DNA of 52,517 nt from a bacterium (GTDB lineage: Bacteria; UBA10199; DSSB01), in the NCBI GenBank assembly GCA_035281585.1, contig DATEDP010000133.1, positions 1 through 52,517 on the forward strand, in the 5' to 3' direction. This document shows, piece after piece, positions 10,855-18,599 of the stretch. The notes under the pieces are model-generated. The model did no database searches. It was not told the origin of the DNA and saw only the letters and a program-made list of their open reading frames with translations. Position numbers and translations under genes: made by a program. Position 1 is the first letter of the stretch. The number at the start of each line of letters is the position of its first letter.

Positions 10855-11880
10855 ATGGTCGCGGCTCGGGAATATTTCGAATATGTTCAGGCGGCTTTTC
10901 TCGAGGCGGCGGCGCGAGCCCAGGACGGGCGCCGGGTCGAATTCCGCTTGGGCCCGGCCAATGTGGCTTTTCGATTCGCCAATTCGGCCTTGCTCTCCAC
11001 GATCATGCCGCCCTTCGCCCATTTGCCGCCGTCAGACCCAGCTAGCCAGCGCTGGCTCAGCGTGGATTTGTGGGACGGCGAAAGCTCCGGCATCGTCTTG
11101 AAGCCGCCGCCCATGAAGGAGCTTCACGGCGGCCGGGTTTATTTGGGCGAGGGCCGCCATTCGGTGCTCTATGATTATCACGCTCAAATCCTTTGCCTCT
11201 ACGATGCCGAGGATCGTCATGCGATCTTTTGGACGCCGCGAGCCGACACCTTTCCTTATTTCGAGTCGGTCTCGCCGCTGCGGGTGATCTTCGATTGGTT
11301 CTTCACCGATTCCTCCCTCCAAATGATGCATGCCGGGTCGGTCGGAACCGAGAAGGGCGCGCTGCTCCTGGTCGGGAAGGGCGGCTCCGGCAAGTCGACG
11401 ACCTGCTCGCTGGCTTTCCGCAGCGAGCTTTCCTTTTTAGGTGACGACTTTTGCCTGGTCGATTCGGCGAAGCCCCGGGTCTACAGCCTCTATGCCTCGA
11501 GCAAGCTTTGCCCCGACGTCGTCGATCGCTTTCCGGAGTTGAAGCCGGCCCAGAACTACTCGCCGCGCCATCCGGAGGAGAAGGCGACCTTCCTTTTGGC
11601 CGAAAAGTTTTCGAGCAAGATTCCGGCCTCCCTGCCTTTGAAGGCGGTGGTCGTTCCCCGGCTCCGCGATTCCGAGGAGAGCTCTTTCCGGCCGGCCAAG
11701 CCGATGGAAGCGCTCACCGCTCTCGCTCCGAGCACGGTCTTCATTCTTTCGCGCAACGGCGACCATGGTTTTAAAAAGTCGGCCGAGCTGCTGCGGCGGG
11801 TGCCCAGCTACACCCTGGAGCTGGGCCGCAATTTCAGCGGTGTCACCGCCTGCCTGGTCGGCTTGCTGGATCAGCTATGA
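10855..11880 (+). CDS. HPr-kinase-like serine kinase
   Basis: 341 residues, ATG after CCTAGGAAGGCGCG. The C-terminal half is HprK-like. The P-loop is LLVGKGGSGKSTTCSLAF at about residue 173, followed by FLGDDFCLVD, which matches the Asp-pair region that follows the P-loop in HPr kinases. The N-terminal half is an unrelated domain rich in beta strands. There is no HPr or PTS gene nearby and no HPr-kinase K3 loop that I can see, so it is not a carbon-catabolite HprK. Family knowledge: such stand-alone HprK-like kinases accompany PqqD proteins in lasso-peptide clusters and in capsule or polysaccharide clusters. The gene overlaps the next one by ATGA, so translation is coupled. Phosphorylation target unknown. 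Confidence 0.75.
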   Translation: MVAAREYFEYVQAAFLEAAARAQDGRRVEFRLGPANVAFRFANSALLSTIMPPFAHLPPSDPASQRWLSVDLWDGESSGIVLKPPPMKELHGGRVYLGEGRHSVLYDYHAQILCLYDAEDRHAIFWTPRADTFPYFESVSPLRVIFDWFFTDSSLQMMHAGSVGTEKGALLLVGKGGSGKSTTCSLAFRSELSFLGDDFCLVDSAKPRVYSLYASSKLCPDVVDRFPELKPAQNYSPRHPEEKATFLLAEKFSSKIPASLPLKAVVVPRLRDSEESSFRPAKPMEALTALAPSTVFILSRNGDHGFKKSAELLRRVPSYTLELGRNFSGVTACLVGLLDQL

Positions 11881-12980
11881 AGAAGCGGCTCCTCTTCTGG
11901 AACGAGTTCTACCTCCCCACCATCGGCGGGATCGAGGTGCTCTGTGGCCAGCTGGTCGATGCCTTGAAAAAGCGGGGCTACGACATCGCGGTGGTTTCCG
12001 ACGACCGCCGGGGCCGTCATCGGCCGGAAGAGCTCGTCGCCGGCACTCGAGTCTTCCGGCTGCCCTTTCTCCGCGGCATGGCGGGCGAATTGCCGGCGAT
12101 CGCCGAGGTCAAGAAACGCCTGGCCGCGATCTTGGAAGAATGGCGGCCCGAGCTCATCCACCTTCACAGCAGCGGGCCGAGCTTATTTTATTTCCTGGAG
12201 AATCGGGTTTTCGAAAAATTTGCCTCTTTATGGACCGTCCATTCGACCGAATACCCCAAGGCCGAATGGAACCTGCGGATCTTGCGAGCCGTCACCGCCG
12301 CCAATGCCGTCTCCGCCTACATTCAAAGGCATATCCAAAGCTGGGATCCCTCGGTCGAGTGGAAGGTGCCGGTCATTTACAATGGACTGCGAATGCCGGA
12401 GTCGACTGAAGCCGTCGCTCCGACCTCGTCCTTCATCTTAATGGCCGGCCGGGTGGAAAAGGAAAAGGGCTTCGACGTGGCGCTGCGGGCCTTCGCCGCG
12501 ATTCGGGATTCCTTTCCGGCTTTCCGTCTCAAGCTGGCGGGCGACGGCAAGGCCCTGTTCGAGTTGCGGGCTTTGGCCGAAGAGCTGGGGCTTTCGCCGG
12601 CGGTCGACTTCTTGGGCTGGGTGGCGCCGGCGGAAATGCCGGCCTTGACGGCCCAATCGACTTTGGTGACGGTCCCTTCCCGCTGGGAGGAGCCCTTCGG
12701 GCTGGTGGCCTTGCAGGCCATGCAGCTGGGGAAGCCGGTGATCGCAACCCGGGTCGGCGGACTGCCGGAAGTCGTCCTCCATCGCGAAACCGGTTTGCTG
12801 GTTCCGAAAGACGAGGCGGGCGAGCTGGCCCAAGCGATGATGGAAATTCTCCGCGAGCCTGCCCTGGGCTCGGCGATGGGGCAAAGAGGCCGGGAGCGGG
12901 CCGAGCGGGTCTTCGATTTCGAGCGGATGGTCGATGAATACGAAGCTCTGTATCGATCCTTGCCGGCCATCATTCCTTGA
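11877..12980 (+). CDS. Glycosyltransferase family 4
   Basis: 367 residues of GT-B fold. The N-terminus FYLPTIGGIEVLCGQLVDAL has the GG loop of GT4 enzymes. The middle contains ILMAGRVEKEKGFDVALRAF, the usual start of the C-terminal Rossmann domain. The donor-binding segment reads VPSRWEEPFGLVALQAMQLG then KPVIATRVGGLPEVV. In most GT4 enzymes the second acid of the E-x7-E motif is Glu; here the equivalent position is Gln (LQAM), an allowed but less common variant. It transfers a sugar from a nucleotide donor to an unknown acceptor at the inner face of the membrane. The ATG overlaps the kinase stop. Its 3' end overlaps the convergent haem-protein gene by 11 bp. Confidence 0.88.
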   Translation: MKKRLLFWNEFYLPTIGGIEVLCGQLVDALKKRGYDIAVVSDDRRGRHRPEELVAGTRVFRLPFLRGMAGELPAIAEVKKRLAAILEEWRPELIHLHSSGPSLFYFLENRVFEKFASLWTVHSTEYPKAEWNLRILRAVTAANAVSAYIQRHIQSWDPSVEWKVPVIYNGLRMPESTEAVAPTSSFILMAGRVEKEKGFDVALRAFAAIRDSFPAFRLKLAGDGKALFELRALAEELGLSPAVDFLGWVAPAEMPALTAQSTLVTVPSRWEEPFGLVALQAMQLGKPVIATRVGGLPEVVLHRETGLLVPKDEAGELAQAMMEILREPALGSAMGQRGRERAERVFDFERMVDEYEALYRSLPAIIP

Positions 12981-15309
12981 CCATTGTTTTTCTCGCGCCT
13001 TTCATAAGATCGGTCGACAAGGAAACAAGCGATTTCCGGAACGGACTGTTCCAGGATAGCTGCTGGGCCGAGAAATTAAGGGAGATAGCCGAATCGATCA
13101 GGGCCACGCCCAGTGGATGGAGGCCCACTTCACTTAGGACTTTTTTGGAATCCTTCAGCTCGAAGATGGATTGGCTCACCAACTGATTGGCGGCGTTGTT
13201 GCTTCCCGCACCGAGGGAAGCTTGGTTCAATTCAGCCGACTGCCGCAAATTCTCCAAGGCGTTCAACACCCGAAGGAATTTTCCGATGGAGGCCACCGAC
13301 TCGGGTCCCAATTGGATGGCGACCTTACCGCTGTCCGGAAAAGCCATGAACAATTGGATGACCGATTGATCGTTAAATTGGGGGGTCGTGTAGAAAGCGA
13401 TGGCTTCCTCCAGCGTATCGAAGGCGTTGTTATGAAAAAAGGGACCGGTGTCGGCCGCTTCAATCAAGGGTGGCGTATTGAACTGCTCCAGACAATGCCC
13501 TCCGACAAAGAAGGGATTTTGGGCAATGCCTCCGAAACCACCCGGCTCGTTCCCTGGAGGATTGGGAATAAAGACAGGAAACGGACCGCTTACGTCAAAC
13601 TGGCCTTCAAAACAATTGCCGGTCTCCAAGGGCAGGATGCCGAAGCCACCGTCGGGGGGAGCGACCCCCGGAGCGGCTGCTTCGGTGAGGTTCGGCACCG
13701 CATGACCCACGCCGGTCGAAAAATTGAAATTGCCGAACAGTCCCTGTGGAAATCCGAATTGGGCGACCTGGGCGCCGAATATTTCGGGATCGACATTGGC
13801 GCCGGCGTTGAAATGACAAAGGGCGCATTTACCGGCGTCCAAGGAACCCCCTTCCGTATCCGCACGGAAGAAAAGCTCCTTGCCCATTTCCACCGACGCG
13901 TTTCGAAATTGGATCGCACGAACGTCGATGTCCTCGGTTCGACCCAGGGACAATTGGAACAATTCCAGGGCGTCCAATTCGACCGCGGTCGGGATACGAA
14001 AATCCTCTCCCGGCACCCGGTCGAGGCTTTGGGTAAAGTGCTGGAACACCGCGCCTACCGAAAATTCACGCAGTGAGCCCGAACCTGGCGCCCCGTCGCC
14101 ACCCCAGCCGGTTCTCTCGATGGGAAACGCCACCAGCGGCGGGCCGGGATCGATCGGAGGGAAACCGGAACCTTCCGGCGGCGTCAAATCCATTTGGACG
14201 ATTTGTTCCCCGAAGGGGATGACGGTGGGTCCTTCCAAACCGGGCAAGACGCAACCGTCCGGATCTACGCAAGTTGGAGGCGAAAGGGTGGTGGCGAGCG
14301 CGAGGGTATGGTTTGGCGAACGCATCACGCCAGGATTGTCAAAGCCGTCCACGTTCTCCAGGATAAGTCCCCGTTCTCGAAGCAGGATCGGCACCTCCAG
14401 ATCGGCCAAGTCGGGATTGGTCTCTGCGACGAACAAAGGATCGTCGTTCGGCAGAGTGGCGATGAACGCCGGATCGATGGTGAAATTGTTCTGGGGAGCA
14501 TGGCAAGTGGCGCAGGTTCGCCCGTTGCCCTCGAATGTTTCATTGACGAAGAGGTCCGCCCCAAACGCCACCATCGGATCCACTAGAACATCAGGGTCCA
14601 CGATAGTATTGGCCGCGTGGGCATCCCGGATATTCATAAATTGCTGCACCAAAGCCCTCGATTGGGATTCTTGCGAGCTCAGTTCAGCCAGATAATCGTT
14701 GAGCTGGCCTCGCGATTTTTTTGTATAAAGCCTTTGAAAGGTCTTTGGCATGCCGTAAAGGGCGCCTTTTTCCGAAGGATCCCGCCCATTCCGGGTCACG
14801 ATCACAGCGTCCACTTCAAAATTCTTAAACTGCTCGGGCCCCAGTTTAACCGATAATCGTGCGATGTCGTTCTTGTCGCGTGTCAGCGTCCCCAGCCGAT
14901 AAAGCTCGTCGCCCTTGTCCACGGCGGCGCCTCCCGCCTTGTCATCCATCAGCCACGCGTCCCACTTTTCATTGGGCGATAAGCCTGAGGTCTCGATTTT
15001 AACCGAGCCATCGATGATATTGATCTTGGCGATTCCGCGTCCGGTGATTCCACTTTCCGATAGCCCCTTGGATGGACCAAGAGGGATCAATACGTTTCGA
15101 TCTCCTCCGTTTTTCTCGTGCCGCTCGACCCATTGTTCGTATAAGCGTTTTATCTTTCCCGGATTCCCGCCCACGAAGGTTTCCCTCTCCTTGAACTTTG
15201 GATGAGGGCCCTCATCCGGCCCAATGGGAAGAAGCCCAACTCCCGTAATGGCAAGAAAGCCAACTATCGTAATGATCCAATTAATTTTTTGATTTGATTT
15301 GGTATTCAT
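12970..15309 (-). CDS. Di-haem cytochrome c peroxidase-like protein
   Basis: 779 residues from the ATG at 15309, chosen because GGAGAAGGG lies just upstream. A longer frame to 15411 lacks support. One hydrophobic segment near the N-terminus (WIITIVGFLAITGVGLLPIG) exports and probably anchors the protein. Residues 60-190 look like a separate beta-rich domain (SVKIETSGLSPNEKWDAWL). Two c-type haem sites follow, TCATCHAPQNNF and KCALCHFNAG, both CxxCH, arranged as in the di-haem peroxidase/MauG family. The rest of the two-domain cytochrome is long and loop-rich. Likely role: periplasmic peroxide reduction or an oxidative modification. Codon use is less GC-rich than neighbours. A LuxR-type regulator lies directly upstream. 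Confidence 0.8.
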   Translation of the reverse strand: MNTKSNQKINWIITIVGFLAITGVGLLPIGPDEGPHPKFKERETFVGGNPGKIKRLYEQWVERHEKNGGDRNVLIPLGPSKGLSESGITGRGIAKINIIDGSVKIETSGLSPNEKWDAWLMDDKAGGAAVDKGDELYRLGTLTRDKNDIARLSVKLGPEQFKNFEVDAVIVTRNGRDPSEKGALYGMPKTFQRLYTKKSRGQLNDYLAELSSQESQSRALVQQFMNIRDAHAANTIVDPDVLVDPMVAFGADLFVNETFEGNGRTCATCHAPQNNFTIDPAFIATLPNDDPLFVAETNPDLADLEVPILLRERGLILENVDGFDNPGVMRSPNHTLALATTLSPPTCVDPDGCVLPGLEGPTVIPFGEQIVQMDLTPPEGSGFPPIDPGPPLVAFPIERTGWGGDGAPGSGSLREFSVGAVFQHFTQSLDRVPGEDFRIPTAVELDALELFQLSLGRTEDIDVRAIQFRNASVEMGKELFFRADTEGGSLDAGKCALCHFNAGANVDPEIFGAQVAQFGFPQGLFGNFNFSTGVGHAVPNLTEAAAPGVAPPDGGFGILPLETGNCFEGQFDVSGPFPVFIPNPPGNEPGGFGGIAQNPFFVGGHCLEQFNTPPLIEAADTGPFFHNNAFDTLEEAIAFYTTPQFNDQSVIQLFMAFPDSGKVAIQLGPESVASIGKFLRVLNALENLRQSAELNQASLGAGSNNAANQLVSQSIFELKDSKKVLSEVGLHPLGVALIDSAISLNFSAQQLSWNSPFRKSLVSLSTDLMKGARKTMVKE

Positions 15310-15450
15310 AGGCCCGCCCTTCTCCGAAATTTCTTTTAGGCTAGGGGCAAAATATCGCGAAAGGGGAAAGGGGCGCGCCCTCCGAAAGGAGTATTCTTCT
15401 GACCCGCTCAAGGGATAATTTCAACGCCACGAATCAGCGGGGGCGCGGCC

Positions 15451-16569
15451 TTATCGAGCGGAAGATGCTAAGGGAAGGTATTTATTGGCCAAAAATGCAG
15501 CCTCGGTCCGGGTATGCGCTTGGAGTTTGTCTAAGATATGCTTGACGTGCGTCCGAACGGTTTCAATCGAGACATACAGTCGTTGCGCAATGGAGGCGTT
15601 GGTCAAACCGAGCACCAGGAATTCGAGCACCCGTTTCTCGGCGGGGGATAGACCCCAGGAATTAACGACTTCACAATGATTCTCACCGCCTTTTATATCA
15701 CTTAGAAAGAAAGCGAGGACCACTGGCGACCCGTTTGAGGTCCGGCACACCGAAAGACCGGCTTGGGCCGTTCTTCCGTCGTGCAATGTCAAAGTATGCT
15801 CGGTGGTGGGCGCGGCCGAATCCAACGCCACTTTCTTCAAAGCGGCCTGCCCAAGGTTTTTAGCCGCAGTCACCAATTTCTCGGGCATGTGTTTTTTAGG
15901 GTCAAAATTCGGCCCCAGTAAAAAGCGCGCCGGCCCGGAAATCCAAAGTAAACGGCCGTCGGCACCAAGGGCCAAGCAAGGCTGAGTGGCGGTCTTTTGG
16001 ATGAGCGCCTCCAAACCCAACCATTCGTTTTCCAAAACCTCGAAACGCTCGATGCGTCGCACGGCACTGGCGAAAGCCGGAAGCAAACGATAGGCGAGAT
16101 CAATGTCCTGCTGAGAAAAATTGGATTGGCGACTGCTACGACCCAGCAGCACCCCTGCCGTTCCCGGCGTACCGAAGGGTGGAGAAGTGAACCGAAGCAA
16201 ACAAAGATCGTCCATTTCGTAAAACCGGTAATGCTCGTGGTAGGCGTCGCTCTGCCGGAAGCGTCTCGCGCCCATGTTTTGCACAGGGCAAAAAACCGCC
16301 AGGCGCGGATCGGCTTTGACGATGATTTCCCAAATGGGATCCTTGCTTAAAAAGTGAGCCGTGTATTGCGGTATGTCGTTTCGGAGGCTTCCGCCGATCG
16401 GATAAAGGCGGCCTTGCTCATCAAAACGGAAAAACGCGGTCGTGGAAGCCTTTAACAGTTGCGCCAGCCTGGGGATCGCTTCTTCATCCAATTGGCCGAA
16501 ATTCAACGCTTCCGAGGAGGATAAAATGGTATCGATAATTTGCTGGTTCGCGCCGTTGCTTTTCGCCAT
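15451..16569 (-). CDS. LuxR-family transcriptional regulator
   Basis: 372 residues with a ribosome binding site (AAGGGGGGATC) before the ATG. The last 65 residues are a LuxR/FixJ-type helix-turn-helix: LSPAEKRVLEFLVLGLTNAS, then IAQRLYVSIETVRTHVKHIL. Positions that contact DNA (VSIETVRTHVKHIL) are intact. The N-terminal 170 residues (RLAQLLKASTTAFFRFDEQG and onward) and a PAS-like middle (LALGADGRLLWISGPARFLL) suggest a small-molecule or redox sensor. There is no response-regulator receiver domain, so control is probably by ligand. It is 141 bp upstream of, and codirectional with, the di-haem protein gene, its most likely target. It shares the lower GC of that gene. Confidence 0.85.
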   Translation of the reverse strand: MAKSNGANQQIIDTILSSSEALNFGQLDEEAIPRLAQLLKASTTAFFRFDEQGRLYPIGGSLRNDIPQYTAHFLSKDPIWEIIVKADPRLAVFCPVQNMGARRFRQSDAYHEHYRFYEMDDLCLLRFTSPPFGTPGTAGVLLGRSSRQSNFSQQDIDLAYRLLPAFASAVRRIERFEVLENEWLGLEALIQKTATQPCLALGADGRLLWISGPARFLLGPNFDPKKHMPEKLVTAAKNLGQAALKKVALDSAAPTTEHTLTLHDGRTAQAGLSVCRTSNGSPVVLAFFLSDIKGGENHCEVVNSWGLSPAEKRVLEFLVLGLTNASIAQRLYVSIETVRTHVKHILDKLQAHTRTEAAFLANKYLPLASSAR

Positions 16570-16705
16570 CCAAAGATCCCCCCTTAGGCTACGATAGTGC
16601 CTTTAAGGGGCCATTTCCAGCCGAAAAGGAGAGGGTGATGAACAGCTGACGCGGTCCAGAGCCTTGCGGGACTTGTAGACGCGCACACATTTTGGGTAGA
16701 AAAGG

Positions 16706-16737
16706 TCGGGGCGGAAACCTTTCGGAATCCGCCCCGA
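16706..16737 (-). terminator. Terminator of rnpB
   Basis: On the minus strand the hairpin arms TCGGGGCGGATTCC and GGTTTCCGCCCCGA enclose GAAA, and the stem is followed by CCTTTTC. It starts directly after the 3' end of RNase P RNA. Confidence 0.7.
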
Positions 16738-17086
16738 TAGCGGCAGGCCATAAGCCGGGTTCTGTTCTATGCGGTCATTTCTCTAGCCTTCCGCTTGCGC
16801 GGAAGATCGAAGCAGCCTACCCGCCACGCGTGTTGCCAATCCGCCGGGCCGACGGACAATCCTTTCGGATTCGCGGGGCTTATTTGGCCTTGCACCCCGT
16901 AGAGTTTACCGGATTTCACTACTGCGTGAGCTTGTTTCCAAGCCCACCGTACTTGCTTTCTGTTGCACTGTTCCTGACTCGGTTGCCCGAGCCGGCGGCC
17001 GTTAGCCGCTACGGTGCCCTTTGGTGCCCGGACTTTCCTCTTCACCCCGAAGGATGAAGCGACCGCGCGCCTTGCCTCGGCGCTAA
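16738..17086 (-). ncRNA. rnpB: RNase P RNA (class A)
   Basis: On the minus strand the P4-forming sequence GAGGAAAGTCCGGGC lies near the 5' end. The conserved 3' sequence ACAGAACCCGGCTTA pairs with it. AGAGAAATGACCGC lies upstream of the 3' motif as expected. P1 can be formed by TAGCG...AGGC near the 5' end with GCCT...CGCTA at the 3' end, which sets the boundaries to within a few bases. Length of about 350 nt is normal. The RNA is the catalytic subunit that removes 5' leaders from tRNA precursors. A long inverted repeat and a 12-base T run lie immediately upstream. Confidence 0.93.
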
Positions 17087-17118
17087 GTTAGAGGAGCCGA
17101 ACTAAAAAAAAAAAGCGA

Positions 17119-17245
17119 AAATTCCCCCCTTTGAAAAAGGGGGTGAGGGGGGATTTAAAGCCGCTGCAAAAACGAGGAGCTTCTTTTTAATGAAGCATCA
17201 TTGCAAATCCCCCCTGCCCCCCTTTTTCAAAGGGGGGTGGAATTT
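17119..17245. repeat. Long terminal inverted repeat element, copy 1 (MITE-like)
   Basis: About 127 bp with near-identical inverted ends of about 38 bp. The left end carries CCCCCCTTTGAAAAAGGGGG then GAGGGGGGATTT. The right end carries AAATCCCCCC then CCCCCCTTTTTCAAAGGGGG. The 40-bp centre has no coding potential. Its right end touches the stop codon of the Coa1-like gene (TAA at 17246-17244). Its left end is followed, on the minus strand, by a 12-base T run, so this copy could also act as a terminator ahead of rnpB. Copy 2 is at 27553. Confidence 0.85.
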
Positions 17246-17738
17246 AGGGTAGGGGGACATTGATGCTCCGACCATTGTCCAGCCGCAGCCGGCCCGATTC
17301 GTAGGCCCAGACATCGTGGCGTTTGACGAAATAGGCGTAGAATTTACCTTTGGCCAAGCTGCCTTTCACCGAGACGCTGAAATTGGCGGTGCCGGAGCCG
17401 CCGCTGCGGGTGCTGATGCCGCCGTTGGCCCAGCCGACGTCTTGAATTTCGCCCAGAGCTTGGCGGATCACCGGACTTTCTCGGACGACTTTCACGGTCA
17501 TCTTGGCCGGCTCCGAATTGGACAAGAAATAAAATAGCGCCGCGATGAACAGGCCGGTGAGAAAGACGATAACGGCGACTCCCAGCGGCCAAAGCCGCCG
17601 GCGCGGGCTTTCCAAGGGATTGCCAAAATGGGTCGGGGAATGTCCGGTCGAAGGCTGGTAAGCTTGGACCGCTCCGCACTGGGAGCAGAAACGGGCTTGG
17701 TCCTCCAGGCCTTTACCGCAGGCGCTGCAAATTCTCAT
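17244..17738 (-). CDS. Zinc-ribbon membrane protein with Coa1-like domain
   Basis: 164 residues. The N-terminal zinc ribbon is CSACGKGLEDQARFCSQCGA (two CxxC pairs). A single membrane segment follows at about 50-72 (LGVAVIVFLTGLFIAALFYF). The C-terminal 90 residues (VVRESPVIRQALGEIQDVGW, then GTANFSVSVKGSLAKGKFYA and a final strand) match the cytochrome-oxidase assembly factor 1 (Coa1/DUF1783) pattern of bacteria. The ribbon faces the cytoplasm and the Coa1-like domain the periplasm by the usual topology. Function in bacteria is not settled. The gene is divergent from the DUF72 gene, and its stop codon coincides with the edge of inverted-repeat copy 1. Confidence 0.7.
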   Translation of the reverse strand: MRICSACGKGLEDQARFCSQCGAVQAYQPSTGHSPTHFGNPLESPRRRLWPLGVAVIVFLTGLFIAALFYFLSNSEPAKMTVKVVRESPVIRQALGEIQDVGWANGGISTRSGGSGTANFSVSVKGSLAKGKFYAYFVKRHDVWAYESGRLRLDNGRSINVPLP

Positions 17739-17794
17739 GGTGGGCTCCTCGAATCCTTTTGCATTCTTTGGTCGGCCTCTTCAAGCTTGAAGGC

Positions 17795-18556
17795 ATGGCC
17801 AAGATCTACCTCGGCACTTCGGGTTGGGCCTACAAGGAATGGGGCAAGCTCTTCTTCCCCAAGGAATTGCCCCAGAGCGAGCACCTTTCCTATCTTGCCC
17901 GGCACTTCAACAGCGTCGAGATCAACGCCACCTTCTACCGCCTCCAGCCGCCGAAAAATTTCGAAACTTGGCGCAAGAAGACGCCCAGAGGCTTTCGCTT
18001 CTCGGTGAAAGTCTCGCGCTACATCACCCACATCGAGCGGATGAAGGAGGTGCGGGCGGCTTGGAAGCGCTTCCTCAAGACCACCCTGCCGCTCAAGGAG
18101 AAGATGGGGGTTTTCCTACTGCAGTTTCCCGAGTTCTTCCACGGCAGCCCCGACACCGAAAAGCGCTTCGCCGATTTCTTCAAAGCCGCCGCCAAGGACG
18201 GCAAATACCGCAAGGCGGTCGAGTTCCGCCATGAGAGCTGCTTCACCGATTCGATGCGGGCCATCCTCGAGGATTACGGAGTCGGCACGGTGATCGCCAA
18301 TTCCTCGAAGTACCCGACGGCGCCTTGGGAGCCGACCGCCGATTTCGTTTACTTTCGGCTCCACGGCCCCCGCCGGATGTTCGGCTCCTCCTATTCCGAC
18401 CGGCAGTTGGAGGTCTGGGCCAAGAAGATGCGGGCCTTCCTGAAACAGGGGAAGGACGTCTACGTTTATTTCAACAATGACATGCACGCCAATGCCGCGG
18501 CCAACGCCCAGGTCCTGCAGAAAATGCTGGGCGGAAAGAAGGTCTTCGCGGCATAA
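17795..18556 (+). CDS. DUF72 family protein (YecE-like)
   Basis: 253 residues from the ATG at 17795, where KIYLGTSGWAYKEWGKLFFP matches the family start. An upstream in-frame ATG at 17759 adds 12 residues unlike the family. Conserved DUF72 features are GTSGWAY, HFNSVEINATFYRL, RGFRFSVKVSRYITH, VEFRHESCF and YFRLHGPRRMFG, spread along a TIM-barrel-like fold. A molecular function has not been established for the family. GAAGG lies just upstream. It is monocistronic, with a 43-bp gap to the next gene. Confidence 0.9.
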   Translation: MAKIYLGTSGWAYKEWGKLFFPKELPQSEHLSYLARHFNSVEINATFYRLQPPKNFETWRKKTPRGFRFSVKVSRYITHIERMKEVRAAWKRFLKTTLPLKEKMGVFLLQFPEFFHGSPDTEKRFADFFKAAAKDGKYRKAVEFRHESCFTDSMRAILEDYGVGTVIANSSKYPTAPWEPTADFVYFRLHGPRRMFGSSYSDRQLEVWAKKMRAFLKQGKDVYVYFNNDMHANAAANAQVLQKMLGGKKVFAA

Positions 18557-18599
18557 TCGGGGTCCAGGGTTGAACGGACAGGATTAGAACGGAGGCTCC

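Noticed and set aside
8719..11022. 767-codon open frame opposite ilvD
   Set aside because: It is the mirror frame of a GC-rich gene with clear IlvD motifs on the plus strand. The product is low-complexity, with no domain.
12970..12980. Possible frameshift or mis-assembly where two 3' ends overlap
   Set aside because: Both proteins end normally in their own frames. An 11-bp convergent overlap is compact but ordinary.
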